A stretch of DNA of 64,000 bases from Trichuris trichiura (GCA_037903355.1 JBAJFE010000004.1:4944001-5008000), one strand, 5' to 3'; numbered from the stretch's first letter, positions 22,877 through 34,946 are shown. Notes: a model not told the origin generated them from the sequence alone. Program-made: numbers and translations.

Positions 22877-23404
22877 TCAGGAGAAATGCAGGTATCTGTC
22901 TGAATGTGTCAGTTTCCTGTATACTGTTGTTCTTAAGCTCATAACTTTTCGGTGAACCAACACATTCAGGAAGAGAAGTTTCCTGCTCATTTCCCTTTCA
23001 ATAGCAAAGGCTATTTGTCCTGGGAAAATAAAGTTCAGGTGTTTCAAAAGAGCTTCTTCCTGCACTTTTTTGACAACAGCAAAAATGTCGTCGACGTAAC
23101 GCTTGAACAGACGGGGAGTCCAAGGACTGTCCGTACCTTCGAAGGCAATCTCTTCCAGGTGTTCCATAAACAGTTCAGCACGGTCCGGAGATAGTGAACT
23201 TTCCATTGGCGTCCCCTCATTCTGTCGGAAAAAACTTTCCTGGAACCTGAAGTAGTTTCCCTCACGCATACATAACAGAACTAACATAATTATTTGGAAA
23301 GGATTAAGCTTGGTCCTCTCACCTAAGCTGGAGTCTGAGTCCAATAGGGAGTATAGTCTGTTGAGTGTGTGTGAGATAGGGATGCTGGTGAAGAGATCTT
23401 TCAT
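22877..23404 (-). pseudogene. PLE reverse transcriptase core
   Basis: Fingers and palm of a PLE RT: MKDLFTSIPISHTLNRLYSL, CMREGNYFRFQESFFRQNEG, TPMESSLSPDRAELFMEHLE and the catalytic RLFKRYVDDIFAVVKK. It uses the nicked target to copy the element RNA. The catalytic YVDD is intact here. The frame ends at the TGA just before the endonuclease half. Upstream, the frame is broken between 23404 and 23447. Confidence 0.9.
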
Positions 23405-23446
23405 ATCATAGCTTACTAAAAAATCAGTCTTTGAAATGTGGAAAGA

Positions 23447-23644
23447 TTATAAAGTTGAGCAAAAGTCCTTTTGGTTGGTAACGTGAGAGCTCCTTCCTCC
23501 GGTCAATGGCCGGATGATGCGTTTAAGGTAAACACACAGTTGTGATTTAACGCTGTTAATGCTGCATACAACCGGTCTTGAAGGTACTCCAGGTTTCTGG
23601 ACTTTTGGAAGGTCGTAGAGCTGAGGACACACGGTGTTGCTCAC
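23447..23644 (-). pseudogene. PLE reverse transcriptase N-terminal part
   Basis: Reads LYDLPKVQKPGVPSRPVVCS, INSVKSQLCVYLKRIIRPLT, the conserved PLE block before the palm. It is shifted relative to the RT core frame. Confidence 0.8.
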
Positions 23645-23880
23645 GAGTACAACCTGTTCCGAATGGAAGTGACGGTGTTCTCCTTAGAAAATTCAGTTAA
23701 GGTCTACAGGAGATCCCCCGAACTAAGAGAAGGCTGTACGGCGAACTGGTTTCCGCAATACATCGCCAATGTCAGTCTCTTTTCCACATTCGTCCTCCGG
23801 AAAAGTTACGCAGCAGGGTCTCCCCAATCCAAAGTCAAAGAATAGGCTGCGGCGAAAAGTCCCGCATCCTGGGACAATGG

Positions 23881-24411
23881 GCTAACATTTTCAGTTTAGC
23901 TTTATCCGTCATATAAACAACGGCTCGTAGTCTCTACAAGCGTTCGCTCAGTTAACCGCACCTGAAAATCATTACATTCCAAGTGCTTGGATGACCGCTA
24001 GTTTATTATTGTTGGGTTGTAAAGCAACGCTTCAGATTAACTATTTGTTGGCATGACCCGATTGTGGGAAGCTGCTAGCAGTGGCTGAACACAGCAGCAA
24101 GTGGTTCCACCTAGGGAACCTTAGGTAACTGGACGATCTTGATTTTGTGACGTGTATAAGCTGCTCATCGCCTAATCGCGTCTGCTAAAGATAGCGTTGT
24201 TGATGATAGCGTATGTTCTTGCCTGGGCGAAATGGCAGAAAACGATGTCGGTGAAGGAACTCACAAATTATAAAAAGAAACTGCAAAGGTTAATGTGGCT
24301 TTAGGAAGCTTTCTTATTTGTGAATATTTTATGTACGAAAAACACGCGAACAGCGGCTTACCTTTCTCGGTTACTGTAGTTAGTATAGCTCCGGCGTTTT
24401 TCAATTTTGAA
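23881..24411. promoter_or_regulatory. Region upstream of RMND1
   Basis: Presumed 5' flank of RMND1. No TATA box or other element could be assigned. The RMND1 frame stays open upstream to 24295, but residues there do not look like the family. Confidence 0.3.
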
Positions 24412-27400
24412 ATGACCTCTTGTTTTAGGCGTTGCTCTCTTGGAATTTATGGTTCATGTAGAAATACTGTTTCTCGAAAATTCTCAGAATATAAAAGCTC
24501 TTCGTTGCCTGAAGTAACTGCTGTTGAGAGTGTAAAAAATGCTCGTTTGTCCAGGCGTCCAAGTTATTTTCTTCCTGAGGTCAGTCGTATCCGTAAACCC
24601 AATATTTGGGCATACACGACGGCAGAGAGTTTTAACATGAAGAGACTAGCAGGATGTTTGGCTGATGATTTTGGCTTTACAGCTTTGCCATTGAGCATGG
24701 AACTGAACAATGTTCTTCGGCTATCTCCTAGTCAGTTGGGACATCCTGGTGAAGCTTTTGTTTTTGCTGAAGGTGCCGTTGTCTTTTGGGATCTGGAGGA
24801 AAGTGATCGCTTAGATCTACTTTCCCGTCTAAAGCCGTTCGAAGAATCGCCGTACGAAACGAAGATTGCGGAGAGTGCGGTGGACAACCTGTCTTACATT
24901 GACAACGCAATGCCTAGAAGTGAATTCAGATGTGAACTTTTGCTCCTTCGTCCGCCTGGTACGGAAGTTGAGAGGTCTTTGGATAAATATGCAGTATCGA
25001 ATGCCATGACATACAGTGTGAAGGTGATTTTAAGACTTTTCGCTAAGGAGTAGATTTTACTTCTCCTAGATGATCATGAAAGCGTAATTTTTTATGGTGT
25101 CGTCCTCCTCAAATGAGCCTTTCTGGCAATAGTACGTAATCTATTCTTTTAGCGAAGTTAATTTAGAACTATGCAGTTGTGTCTTATGGACGTTCTGTTT
25201 AGTCTAGACGGATGAAAATGGAAGACCAAGACTAAATTAAGTTCTCTTATCGTATTTCAAAATGGAATCTTTTTGCTGACGAAAACTTGTTTTCATGATC
25301 TAGGGTCTGTTGCGGCTTTGTCCTGTTAAGACGTGGTACGAAGTGAAATGAAGAATTTTTGATAATACACGTAATGAGTGGACGTAGCTTTGGGAACCGA
25401 TCTTCATCCGTCGTCGGCGTGTTGATAAAGACGTTGTCGTCTCTTTGCTACGTGCTTGCATGTGTGTTGGCAGGAAGGTAGATTAAAGCATTGTCTGGCA
25501 AATCAGATTGTCGACACGGAGGTTTTTGGATGTATCAGTGTCTAAGGTGGATTCAAAATGTTGCTGCATTCTTTCGGGTGATTAATGGATGTCCAGGCTT
25601 CCCTCACCCTGAACCTTTCGTCTGTGTTGACGTTTGGGCTGTGCCGAATGTAAAAGATTTGTTTGGTCTTTCTCCGTTGCCAGTTGGTTTGCGAGCAAAC
25701 CTGTGTTTTTCTACAGGTGACTGCATGTTCTGCCTTAACTGATTTCTTAAGGATTTCCTCAGTCAAAGAAAGAACGAAACTAAATCAGTAGCACGTAGTT
25801 GGCCTAATAAGATTTTGCATTAGAGAAGGAACCATTCGTCTTTCCTAGGACAGCACTTCTCTCAAACATAGAGAGCTCTTATAGGCAACTCGCTACTACC
25901 TATGCTAGCGGAATTCTCGATGGAACACTTAAAAGAGGAAGCTTTCGCTCAAGACAGCATTTCAAGAAGCGTGCATGGATTTTTTACGTTCGAAGTTGCC
26001 AAGAAAACGAGTCAAATAAGTGAAAACCTTTATTAATCTCATTCAAGGCGAGCAAACTAAAACGAAAGTTTGGCGAAGCTTTCGGCTCACACTTGAGGTG
26101 TCATCAGCGCACGTACCAGTTGCCCTCCAACCGAGCTTTTCTCTTAGGAGGAGCTCCTACGCCTTTCTAAGCCATTTGTGCGCCTTTTAAGGTCGAGCCT
26201 ACACATACATGGCTGGATCAGCTTCAGAGCAACTGTCTTAGAAGCCATCCTCGGTGGAGGCACAACCCGGAATGGGATAGTCAGTCAAAGCCTGGTGAAG
26301 CGTCATGCAAAAGTAGTTTAAGTTTGCCAATGTTAATTGCCAATGTTTGGTTTGTTCGCCTTGAACGAGATTAATAAAGATTTTCACTTATTTGACTCGT
26401 TTTCTTGGCAATTTCGAACGGAAAAATCCATGTACACTTGAAAATAATTCGACCCGTTACAAGCTTTTCGCCCTTAAGACAGCATTACGGGATTATCAGA
26501 TTTTTCAAACGATAAGTAGCTAATACCTTTGTCGTAGTCAAGAAAATGCGAACATTCATTTCTTCACTATTTCAGCAGACAGTTCATTGAACACATCAAA
26601 TTTACCATGAAAGAAAACATGAAGGCTGCTTTGCTTTTCTTCGTACCTTGGTGATCAAACATGGTCGCAGAATGAAGACTGCAGTATACTGGAACCAGTG
26701 AACACAGACAGATACTTGAACTATCATTCAAACCGCCCCAAAAGCGTCAAAATTAAGAGTAGTGATGGGAATGGTAGACCGTGCTTTCTACTTTTTTGCC
26801 ACTGTGTGTTTAAACCTGATCTCTAGCGTTTATTAGTGAAACAGTCGTTCATACGACATATCCAAGGACACATGCGGGTTGTTGCATCAAGCGCAAGCTT
26901 GGACAACTTCAAATCGGGCGATTCAAACAGCCATTCTGGACAAGAGATCAGAGTTAGAACGCTGTGCTGTACTAGCGGTAGAGAAACCGTCAAGCGTTTA
27001 TCAAGAACGACAGGCTTGAAAGCTTGCTCGTCCAGCTTCAGCACCATGACAACCGTGTTAAAATCGAGCAAAGTAAAAATCATCGACTTAGCAACAACCA
27101 ATTGCAGTTAAAATGTCAGTCGTACCCGTGAGGCATCCTGCATAGAGGAAACGGGAAAATGTTTTCCAAAGATTTCAGGAACACGTATGAAACATCGCGA
27201 AATAGTGGCCAGCGCGAAAGATAGGAAAAGGTGGTAACAAGTGAACAAAGCTAAATGCAAAATGCAGACGAGATCATGAATGAGGCCCTCAAGGAGCCAG
27301 CTGTGGCAGAGCGTGCAGTCACCTTTAGGAGAACAGAAAACAATGTGACTGCCTTATGGAGTGCGGTGAAACCAACTAGCAACGGAGAAAAATCAAAGGA

Positions 27401-30400
27401 GCCTTTTACATTCCGCAGTAACGGAACATTAGCAGTGACAATGGGTTCAAGGTAAGCTTAGCTTGACACCCATTAGTCACGTAACAGAATGCTTCATCGT
27501 CACGAACCAATCTTGGACGCTCACATGTGGTGGTATCAGCATGAAGGACGAACGAGAGAAAAGCATTCTGGAAAAGAACCAGCAGAAAGGAAATATGTGA
27601 GCGTCATAATGATTTAGAGCAGGGCTGGGGAACGTCCGGCCAGCGAGACCATTCCATCCGGCCCGCGAAGCTTTCCTTTCCACCCGCTGAGGCAACCGCA
27701 CATGAATGCGAGATTCAGTTAAATGTGACTGTGAGAGCTTATTTTTTTGAAAATGCGATAAACTTATTGTATGTGAATCCTAGTAATAATATAAGCCTTG
27801 CGTAAGAGTAGGGAGCGTCAGGCTGGCTAGGAAGACTGCCTTGCTCTCGGCTCCCTGCCCACAAACTGATGTCCTTAGTCTTCAGAGGCAAGCAGTAGGC
27901 GGTACTAGTGTGCGCGTCGATAGCGCAGACCATTGGCCGCTTACCGACCCAAAGTATTATTCTTATTTCGCTTTATTGCTTTGTTAGAGGGGTGATTTAA
28001 ATGAACATATGTACAAATACAGCAGGCTATGTTTTTCGCCTTGAGTATTCTGTACGGTTCGCGAATGGTCTTATACATGCCTAAACTGTCCGCGGCAGCA
28101 AAACGTTTTCCCACCCCTGATTTAGAGGGAAAATGACGTTTGTCTGGGAAAACTTAGCGTAAGCTTAGTGTAATGCTAGTAAATAGATTACACCTTTCTA
28201 CGTAAAATTATTGGTTTTCTGATGATGAAGCGGTATGGATAGCGGAAACCAAAACGCTGTGCTCAAAATTAAGTGCAGGCATGGTCATCATTCCCAAAAG
28301 GTTAGTTTGATGTCCTTAACGAAGAACGGTGTTATCATGAAATTGCTGGTCGTGTAGGTTCTCGATATATGCAGGGTAATCATCGCAAAACTTGGTCTAC
28401 ATATTTGCTGCTGTTCAGGTACAGGAAACTTTTGAACCGTCACTGTAGTTGCAAGGCAGCTATCACTTTTTTGTAGGAGTTTATAGAATTTCATAGCGGA
28501 ATACGGATGAACAGCCTTAGGTAATTTCACTTTTTTATAAGTCGAAAAAAAGTAAACCTAGGGACTAGTCGTATCTGGTCATCAACGTTTTCAAATACTA
28601 CTGATGACCGTTAAGGGAATCACTGTAGTTAGATGAATTTTTTCCGCTGTTCGTCTGTTATTAAATGCTGTTTGTTTGTATGTTCAACTGCTGGAGTTCT
28701 CTTTTTGCAGCTCTCTGTATGGGAGACATTGTTGTCTGAATTTGTTGACGCACTTGAGAGCGTAGTCGAACAACTGAAACTTGGTCATATCAGCTTGTCG
28801 AAGCCTGAGGTATTATTTTTCTTTCTTTGTATTTTGTATTTGGTTCTTCTGTCCAGTGTTTTCTTAGTTGCAACTGGTTTTAATAATCTGTCTGCAGATA
28901 AATGCTTAATTTATGTTGTGATAACCATTACGTGATCCACCTTTTATTTTTTCCACCATATCACACATCTTTCCGCCTAAAATGTAGTTCCTGTTATTCT
29001 AGTTGTCTAAGCTGAGTTCTTGTAGTCAATGGTTTTGAAAGTGTCTTCATCTTGTCACAGATGCGTAATAATTTTACAAAAGTTCCTAGTATTTCCTGAG
29101 AAGATTGAATTTTTCACCTTATGTATTTGTGTGATTGTCACGGAAGAAGTCCCGTTGTAACATTCAAAATGTTTATTGTCGAAGCTTTCTGGTCCAATGT
29201 TGACCTGTCATCAGCGGTATCGTTTTTCTGGCCCATGCAAAGATCAAACTGTGGATCGCGGTTACCTTCCTTTATTAATGGAACTACGTGTACACGAAAC
29301 TGCAATTCTGCAAGCCTGAACTCATTATATCACCTGCAACAAGGGACTAGTTCCACTTGTACTATAAGCCGTTCCAGGAATCAGCAAGAGCACATTGCCG
29401 TGGAGTGAAGTAGGGACATGAGAGCACTGGCAGCGCGAGCTGTGCAGATGAAGTAGCCCGCGTAAGCCATCTAGGTCAGACTGTTGAGCATGACGAAACA
29501 CTGTCGCGAAAGAGGTAGCAGAACTTCAACCACTTGCACCTAATGCACTGGGTATGTTGAAGCATCTGTCGCAAGACGCGCAAATGCGTCGTGGTTCTCG
29601 TGAGTGTGTCACCACTTGCGCGTGAACCGTTCAGTCAACTTCGTGAGCAATGTCATCTAGGTGTACATTCAGAGAATAGATTCCGTTTGAGTGCAATTCA
29701 AGCACTCTAAAAAAATCCTATGTGCAAAGCACAAGATTGCCATTCGCTCTTAACTTGGCGTAGTACATATGGTGTCAAAGGCATTGTTCTGTTCAGGATC
29801 CCATCAAGAGAATTTTGAACAATGTGCCCACTGCCCGTCAGACAGATGTGTGCATCCTGTACAGTTTACTATGCGATCTTTTTCGTACGGAATGTTGTAA
29901 CTGCTCGTAGTTGCTTTTTTGTGAACTCTCTTGTTACAAAGTTTGTATAAAGTCAGTAAAATGCATTATACTATCCGCCTAGGGCGACAAGTTTTGATGC
30001 TGGCAACAGCAGATGTACGCCACCTAGGTCTGTACCGAAAACGGGATGCAACTGCATGTCTATTTTCCACTCGCGCGAATTCCAGGACTGTCAGTTCTAA
30101 CTGGGATGCCCTATACTTGCTTTCCACTTGACCAATCAATTCTGTGAGCCGCTCTGTTGATCGCCCGACCGGTCACATCTGATTAGTGAGTTTTCCGCAA
30201 CTTTTCGTTAGAATTCAGCCCTACTAGCTCCTTTCTATACGTGCCCTTCCCTTCCTTTTACAGGTTTTTGTTCCGTTGTGTTTCGTTACTTTTTCTGTGC
30301 GATCAGAGCGAAGTGAGCTTCATTTTAGTGTACCTGGGTTAGAACCAGGCCAGGCATTGCCTGCGGGGTCATCTATAGTTTTTTGAAATGTCAACAATAT

Positions 30401-33400
30401 GAACTCTAGCTATCTGGGATGTACTTCCCATTTGACCTATTCGCATGTACGAACTTGAAACGCTTTCCTGTATGAACGGTTAAGGGTGAAGAGGCAGAAA
30501 TAGGCTAGCGGGCTGCCCAGGTCCTTACCCATGTGTTACATGTGCCTGCATTACCTCATCGGAGTATAGGTCCTGTGAGCATGCAAAACAATGCAAACTT
30601 CCGACAAAATTTCGCTGTTCTAAATGAAGCTGAATTTACAAATCTATTCACCATGAATTGCGATACTCTTTCGAAAGTCCACCGTCGCATCGAACCGGAT
30701 CAGGAACCGGGAAAAGAAAGTCTCACCATTTCGGGCGCAACATATGGATGCACATTCCGTATACGGACCGCTTTAAGTTTGGATTCAATGTGGCACTGTC
30801 CTGATGAGTTTCTTGCGATGCAGCCACATTAGACAAAATTTGACCTTTTTAGCTTTGGCTTCTACTGAAGCAAAACTGCCGAAAACGCCAAGAAAAATTA
30901 ACCCACTGCTGATGGAAAAACTATACTCTATACGTGGAATCTCCGTACTACAGAAACTATAAGGATCATGCAAAAAATCACAATATGAACATCTTGCCGA
31001 CGAGTACTACCCTCTGACCATCCGTCTAAACAATATAAACGTGCCCATACTTCGGATCCGTGCTCCATGAATATTGCTTTAATTTCAAGTATGCCGCCCA
31101 CTTCCGACGCACAAGGACCACTACAGGAACTCTCTTCAAGTTCTTAACCCTTCGCTGCAGAAGTCTGTTCATTCAGCTTAGCAAAAAAGGTTATTAGTGA
31201 GGCTATTGCAGTTGCGTCAGAGCAGTACTTGATTGAACGCAACCGTAGGTTGCATATTCACATTGCCAATAAAAACTGCAAAACGTCTTGCGAAGCAGCT
31301 GGATTTTTTCTCTTTAAGAAAAGTATGTAATAACAGCTGGAGGCGTTTGGCAAAGGCAGCCGTCGATGAAGATCCTCTGTTTATGCATTGAGTATCTCTT
31401 TCTTCCTATGCCGACAACTTCACTGCAATTTTCGGTTTGTTTTTTTGCTGTATGATGAACCTTTTCTTCCGACCCCAATCAATGATCAGTACTTACTCGC
31501 AAATGTTTTTTTTTTGTTTTCAGTGATCACAACTAACGAAATTATGTTTCTTGAAAAAATCTCAAAGAGTGCGTCAACTGTACCGGACCGAATAGCTGTG
31601 CGGAATTTACGTACGAGCTTCGGATGCCTGCTTATGTATCTTATTAGACCAGTGATTTCAACAGGGGCCCCAGGACGTCTTGAGGGCCCTGGGAGATTAG
31701 GGGGCTCCAAGGGATTCCTGGTAGTCGGTGCCGCAGGACGAGAGCGATCCTGCTGTTCAGGATAGTGAGGCGAGGCGACCTGAGATTACTCCTGACGACG
31801 ATCGAGCCGGACGTGGATAAATTAGTAGCACTGCACCATACCCAGTCGTCGAACGGAGGTAAGATCAAGCGACTGTCGTCTTGCTCCGAGGAAATAATGA
31901 ATTTAGATTCATTGTTGCGCAGCACTGAGAACAGCATCGCAGCCTGACTTACATATTGCGCTACCATTGCTAACAGCCCAAAAAATTGAGAAAGAGGAAA
32001 CCCAATGCGGCGTTTGTACTCTGAAGCTTCCCTGATTTGCAATTAGCCGGCTTAAGTCCAGCAATACGAAAAGAACGCTTTCGGTGCCAACTAAAGAATT
32101 AAAGGCATTAACGGCTTCGAATATTGTTAAGGAGCTTTAGCCGTATACGGCAGCCTGCTTCCTTACTAGCCATTTCGCTCTAGTGTAGAAAAGAAGTTCA
32201 GTGTTCAGGTTAACAAAGTTTTTAATGACGGTCCGGCTTAACTGTTTTTGCTTTGGCACACACGGTAGGCAGCGAAGTCAATTCTGCATTCTGCAGGCTG
32301 TTTCAGGTGTTGATCTACTTGTACAAATTCACAACAACGTAAGCGCAGTAGGCGCACCTGAGGATAACAGAAGCAGGAGAATTACGTTGAGGAGAATGAC
32401 GGGGGCCCCGGCAAGTTGAAGGTCGCGAAAGGGGGCCCTGGCTCCAAGAAGGTTTGGAAACACTGTATTAGACACTTGGCTATTTTATAGCAGTAATATC
32501 GCGGTTCATAAGCATTGTTGTTTGATCCTGTTACAGAAGAAGCAACCAGCCAAAGAGTTTGGAGGTTATTGGCCCGTTTGTGTTTAATCTTATTTTACCA
32601 TCTTTTCACTCAGATTATTGCGTCAAGATTAAGGTGTAATTTACGGTTAAACTCTCGCTTAACGGCGTCCCTTCCAGAAGTGGGCGGATATGGCGAAAAT
32701 ACTTTCCCACTTCAGCCGGCAATGATGCTTTCTGGATGACTTCAGGAAAAACTTTACCTTGCTTCTTTGGACATAGCGAATGTGTTTGATTCAGTGTGCC
32801 ACCATTCACCATGGCTCTAGCAACAAGCTCCGCCTAACGAGAGCGTTAAGTTTTCGTGAACATGTTCAGAGTTCGTCGACGAAAGCAGAACACTCCGAAG
32901 AAAAACCGCTATCAATTTCTTTCACGCGTGGAGTGCAATACAGAGATACACTATCAACATTGTTATTTTGTCTTATGCTCGATGACCCATTTGATGGTTT
33001 GGGAAACCTTGACGGTGACTTTAGTTTTGCAGACGGCTGCTATTCGAACTATTTCGCCTTTCCAGATTATCTCGTTCTCCTTGGCGTGAACGTTTCATTG
33101 CTTTAAAGCCTTTTGGTTCTTTCGCGGAAACTTTTTCAATAACGAACTATGATGCTGAACTCCAGCAAGTACTATTCACTTCCTATGTACGAGATGGCAT
33201 CCAAGAATGTCATCTGCGCTGCCAGGCAATAATGCCAATTTTTACATTTACTCTGCTGACTCAGATGGCAAAAAGAGGGAAAAAAGAACGCTGCTGGGGC
33301 AACTGTTCAATCTCTTCCTGGAGCCGGTAAAACTTACGGTCTTAAAAAAGTAAGAAACAAACTAACTTTCCTAGACGTTTTGATTTTGAGAGAAGAAAGG

Positions 33401-34946
33401 AGACCGTTGTTTTGGACGAGTACACTTTAATTTTTTCACCGTCCTACTTCAATGAAGGGAGGTGTGTTATAACCGACGTAGTGCACCGTGCTGTCAAAAA
33501 ATGTGACCCACGCTTCTTACGTTCCAGGTTCTGTCAGATTGTGACAGTGTTTCAGAACAACGGCTGCTCAAAGGTGTTTGCAGTTTTTATTCATCATTAG
33601 ACGAAAACTTCAGGCGCCCAAGAACATGGGTAAATAGGATGGTTTTACAGGGCTCGTTACTTGTTTCGCTTTATTACTGCGGCTTCAGAGAAAGTTTGCA
33701 AGGCTTAGGGAAGCTGTACAGGTTACAGGTTTTTTCCAAACCCTCCTTTAATCTACGATCGTTGGCTAGGAATGATAGGATCAAATTTCCCATTGAATAA
33801 AGTTCCTGCGTCTTTTATGAGTACAGCTGTTTCTGAATAGGAGAAACGAGGAAGGCCGAAGTGATCCTCAAAACTTGAAGCCTGCGAAGCTAAGGGTTGA
33901 TGCTAAAAGACTTTTGCAGTAGTCAAGCGCCCCTCAGCCACAAAACCTACGATCAGAAATACAGTAGAACCTCCGAAGTTGACCACCTCTCTATGTCGAC
34001 CACCTCCCTAAGTTGACCGAAGTTTGACCACTTGGTTGGTCCGCACGTTAATAATATAATATACCCACAGCCTCCTATGTTGACCACCCCCTATGTTGAC
34101 CAGTTTTCCCCGGTCCTTTGGGTGGTCAACTTATGGAGGTTCTACTGTAGTTACTTTTCAGAAGTAATGTCTCCCTCTTTCAGAAATGCCTCAATTGTGG
34201 CAGCGTCATACAGACTTCTCGTATCGGTATAACCAATTGTTTCACTACGTGGTACCCTCTCCAGGCTATAAATGCTCATGGGATAGAGTAATAAACTTAA
34301 CAGTCACCACCGCTGAAGACTGGACAAGTTAGCCCTGAAAGCTAACAAATTAAGTACTGTTCCTTGTTACTTCCTTAATGAGTATTCATCCACTCGTTGC
34401 TGGGACGTTTGTTTCTTTTAATTTCAGAAAAATATGAACGGAGGAAACCTCCCAAGAAAGTTGTAAAGAGATCAGTGACAAGAAAAATTAAATTGTTCTG
34501 GAATCTTTATTCTTCGTCCTTTTAAAATTGTACGTTGCACGGGTTATTTGTCGTATTTGTGACATTTTAAATCTACTGAATTATGATATTTCCAGTTGTC
34601 ACTGTGTGGGTCTAATATTTGTTTTCATTAGGTTCTTCGTCGAGCAGGAGCGCTGTTTATGCTGCGACATAGAATCAATTTGGATAGTGACCTCCTCGAT
34701 ACGCCCGATTTTTACTGGGACAAAGAGGAACTTGAGAAGCTCTATTCAGTTGCATTTTCGCTATTTAATATTGGGAAACGGATCAAGGTGCTCAACATGA
34801 GGCTGACGTATTGCATGGAACTTTTGCAGTTGTTGGATGGCAACATTGCCCATCGACACAGCATCCGTTTGGAAGTGATGGTCGTTTTACTTATTCTAGT
34901 GGAAGTACTATTTGAAATTATGCATTTTTTGGAAAGCCGTGGTTAG
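24412..34946 (+). CDS. rmnd1: RMND1 homologue (DUF155, mitochondrial), 3 exons
   Basis: Exons 24412-25023, 28711-28809 and 34632-34946 give 341 residues with phase 0 throughout. Donors AAG|GTGATT and GAG|GTATTA and acceptors after TTTTTGCAG and TTTTCATTAG are good. The start at 24412 gives a basic, serine-rich N terminus (MTSCFRRCSLGIYGSCRN) typical of a mitochondrial presequence. The DUF155 domain runs from about residue 66 (WAYTTAESFN) through EGAVVFWDLEESDR, VSNAMTYSVKLSVWE, LRHRINLDSDLLDTPDFYWD and HSIRLEVMVVLLILVEVLFE, the last a probable membrane segment. In other animals RMND1 is an inner-membrane protein supporting mitochondrial translation. The order and wording follow human RMND1 closely; the protein is shorter at its N terminus. 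An AATAAA lies 23 bp after the stop. Both introns are loaded with mobile elements. Confidence 0.93.
25542..25766 (-). pseudogene. PLE endonuclease C-terminal relic (RMND1 intron 1)
   Basis: SVKAEHAVTCRKTQVCSQTN and FYIRHSPNVNTDERFRVREA match the C-terminal block of PLE endonucleases (VVEHA..C, IKEALYIRHN, VSEIWT). Confidence 0.65.
25962..26475. mobile_element. Inverted PLE tail dimer (RMND1 intron 1)
   Basis: GCCAAGAAAACGAGTCAAAT on the left (about 26002) mirrors ATTTGACTCGTTTTCTTGGC on the right (about 26390). The left arm has a decayed hammerhead-like core (CTGATGA 26107-26101, GAAA 26083-26080, minus strand). About 200 bp of unrelated GC-rich spacer lies between. The right arm is the longer and ends ACCCGTTACAAGC. 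Flanks AAGACAGCATT occur at 25951-25961 and 26476-26486 (11 bp). Confidence 0.75.
26836..27460 (+). pseudogene. Decayed PLE endonuclease relic (RMND1 intron 1)
   Basis: IEETGKCFPKI (compare YIGETGN) near 27142 and ADEIMNEALKEPAVAERAV (compare EKAIQASAVVEHA) at 27262 suggest an old PLE endonuclease with several stops and shifts. Confidence 0.4.
27620..28119. mobile_element. Non-autonomous hAT element, 500 bp (copy A)
   Basis: Ends CAGGGCTGGGGAAC and GTTTTCCCACCCCTG are inverted hAT-type termini. The flanks ATTTAGAG at 27612-27619 and 28120-28127 are a perfect 8-bp duplication, the hAT hallmark. No transposase. A 500-bp relative lies at 56093-56592. It sits in RMND1 intron 1. Confidence 0.95.
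29186..29214 (-). ncRNA. Hammerhead-ribozyme-like core (RMND1 intron 2)
   Basis: Minus strand CTGATGA (29214-29208), stem II GGTC/GGACC, GAAA (29189-29186), then GCTTCGAC. The surrounding sequence is probably an old PLE tail. Confidence 0.52.
29215..31649. other. RMND1 intron 2, left part
   Basis: No gene or repeat recognised. A 99-codon ORF at 30533-30832 has no motif I know. Confidence 0.35.
31650..32465. mobile_element. Non-autonomous hAT element, 816 bp
   Basis: Begins CAGTGATTTCAACAGGGG and ends AAGGTTTGGAAACACTG, hAT-like termini (CAGTG/CACTG). Flanks TATTAGAC at 31642-31649 and 32466-32473 are a perfect 8-bp duplication. Subterminal sequence is rich in GGGGCCCC-like runs. No transposase seen. 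It sits in RMND1 intron 2. Confidence 0.92.
32560..33110 (+). pseudogene. R2-like non-LTR reverse transcriptase relic
   Basis: Broken frames give LFYHLFTQIIASRLRC (compare the fingers of R2-type RTs), YLASLDIANVFDSVCHHS (palm motif A, DxxxAFDSV), GVQYRDTLSTLLFCLMLDD (the G-KQGDPLSPLLF block) and FSFADGCY (degenerate FADD). This order fits R2/NeSL-type LINEs rather than PLEs. Catalytic residues are lost and frames shift often. It lies in RMND1 intron 2. Confidence 0.68.
33360..33830 (+). pseudogene. PLE RT-connector relic
   Basis: KLTFLDVLILREERR (compare LLFLNVLVHRK in the 22-kb PLE) is followed, over several frames, by LYYCGFRESLQGLGKLYRLQ and NLRSLARNDRIKFPIE, the PLE linker. The copy breaks off before the GIY-YIG motifs. 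Confidence 0.72.
33962..34147. mobile_element. Pogo/Tigger-like MITE, 186 bp
   Basis: Inverted ends CAGTAGAACCTCCGAAGTTG and CAACTTATGGAGGTTCTACTG (last 20 bases shown in part) with TA on both sides (33960-33961, 34148-34149). The interior repeats GTTGACCACC-type units. Confidence 0.88.
34290..34445 (+). mobile_element. PLE 3' tail with hammerhead-like core
   Basis: CTGAAGA (34313-34319) and GAAA (34337-34340) flank a weakened stem II. The tail motif TATTCATCCACTCGTTGCTG follows near 34382. It lies about 190 bp upstream of RMND1 exon 3. Confidence 0.6.

Larger units (their letters stand above)
21871..23850 (-). mobile_element. Penelope-like element with RT and endonuclease (family III)
   Basis: The most complete PLE in the window, read right to left: RT N-terminal part, RT core with YVDD, endonuclease, then a non-coding tail with a mutated hammerhead-like core (CTGACGA kept at 22040-22034, GAAA changed to GACA) and the tail motif at 21950-21970. 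The 5' end beyond 23850 was not defined and no target duplication was found. Confidence 0.88.
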
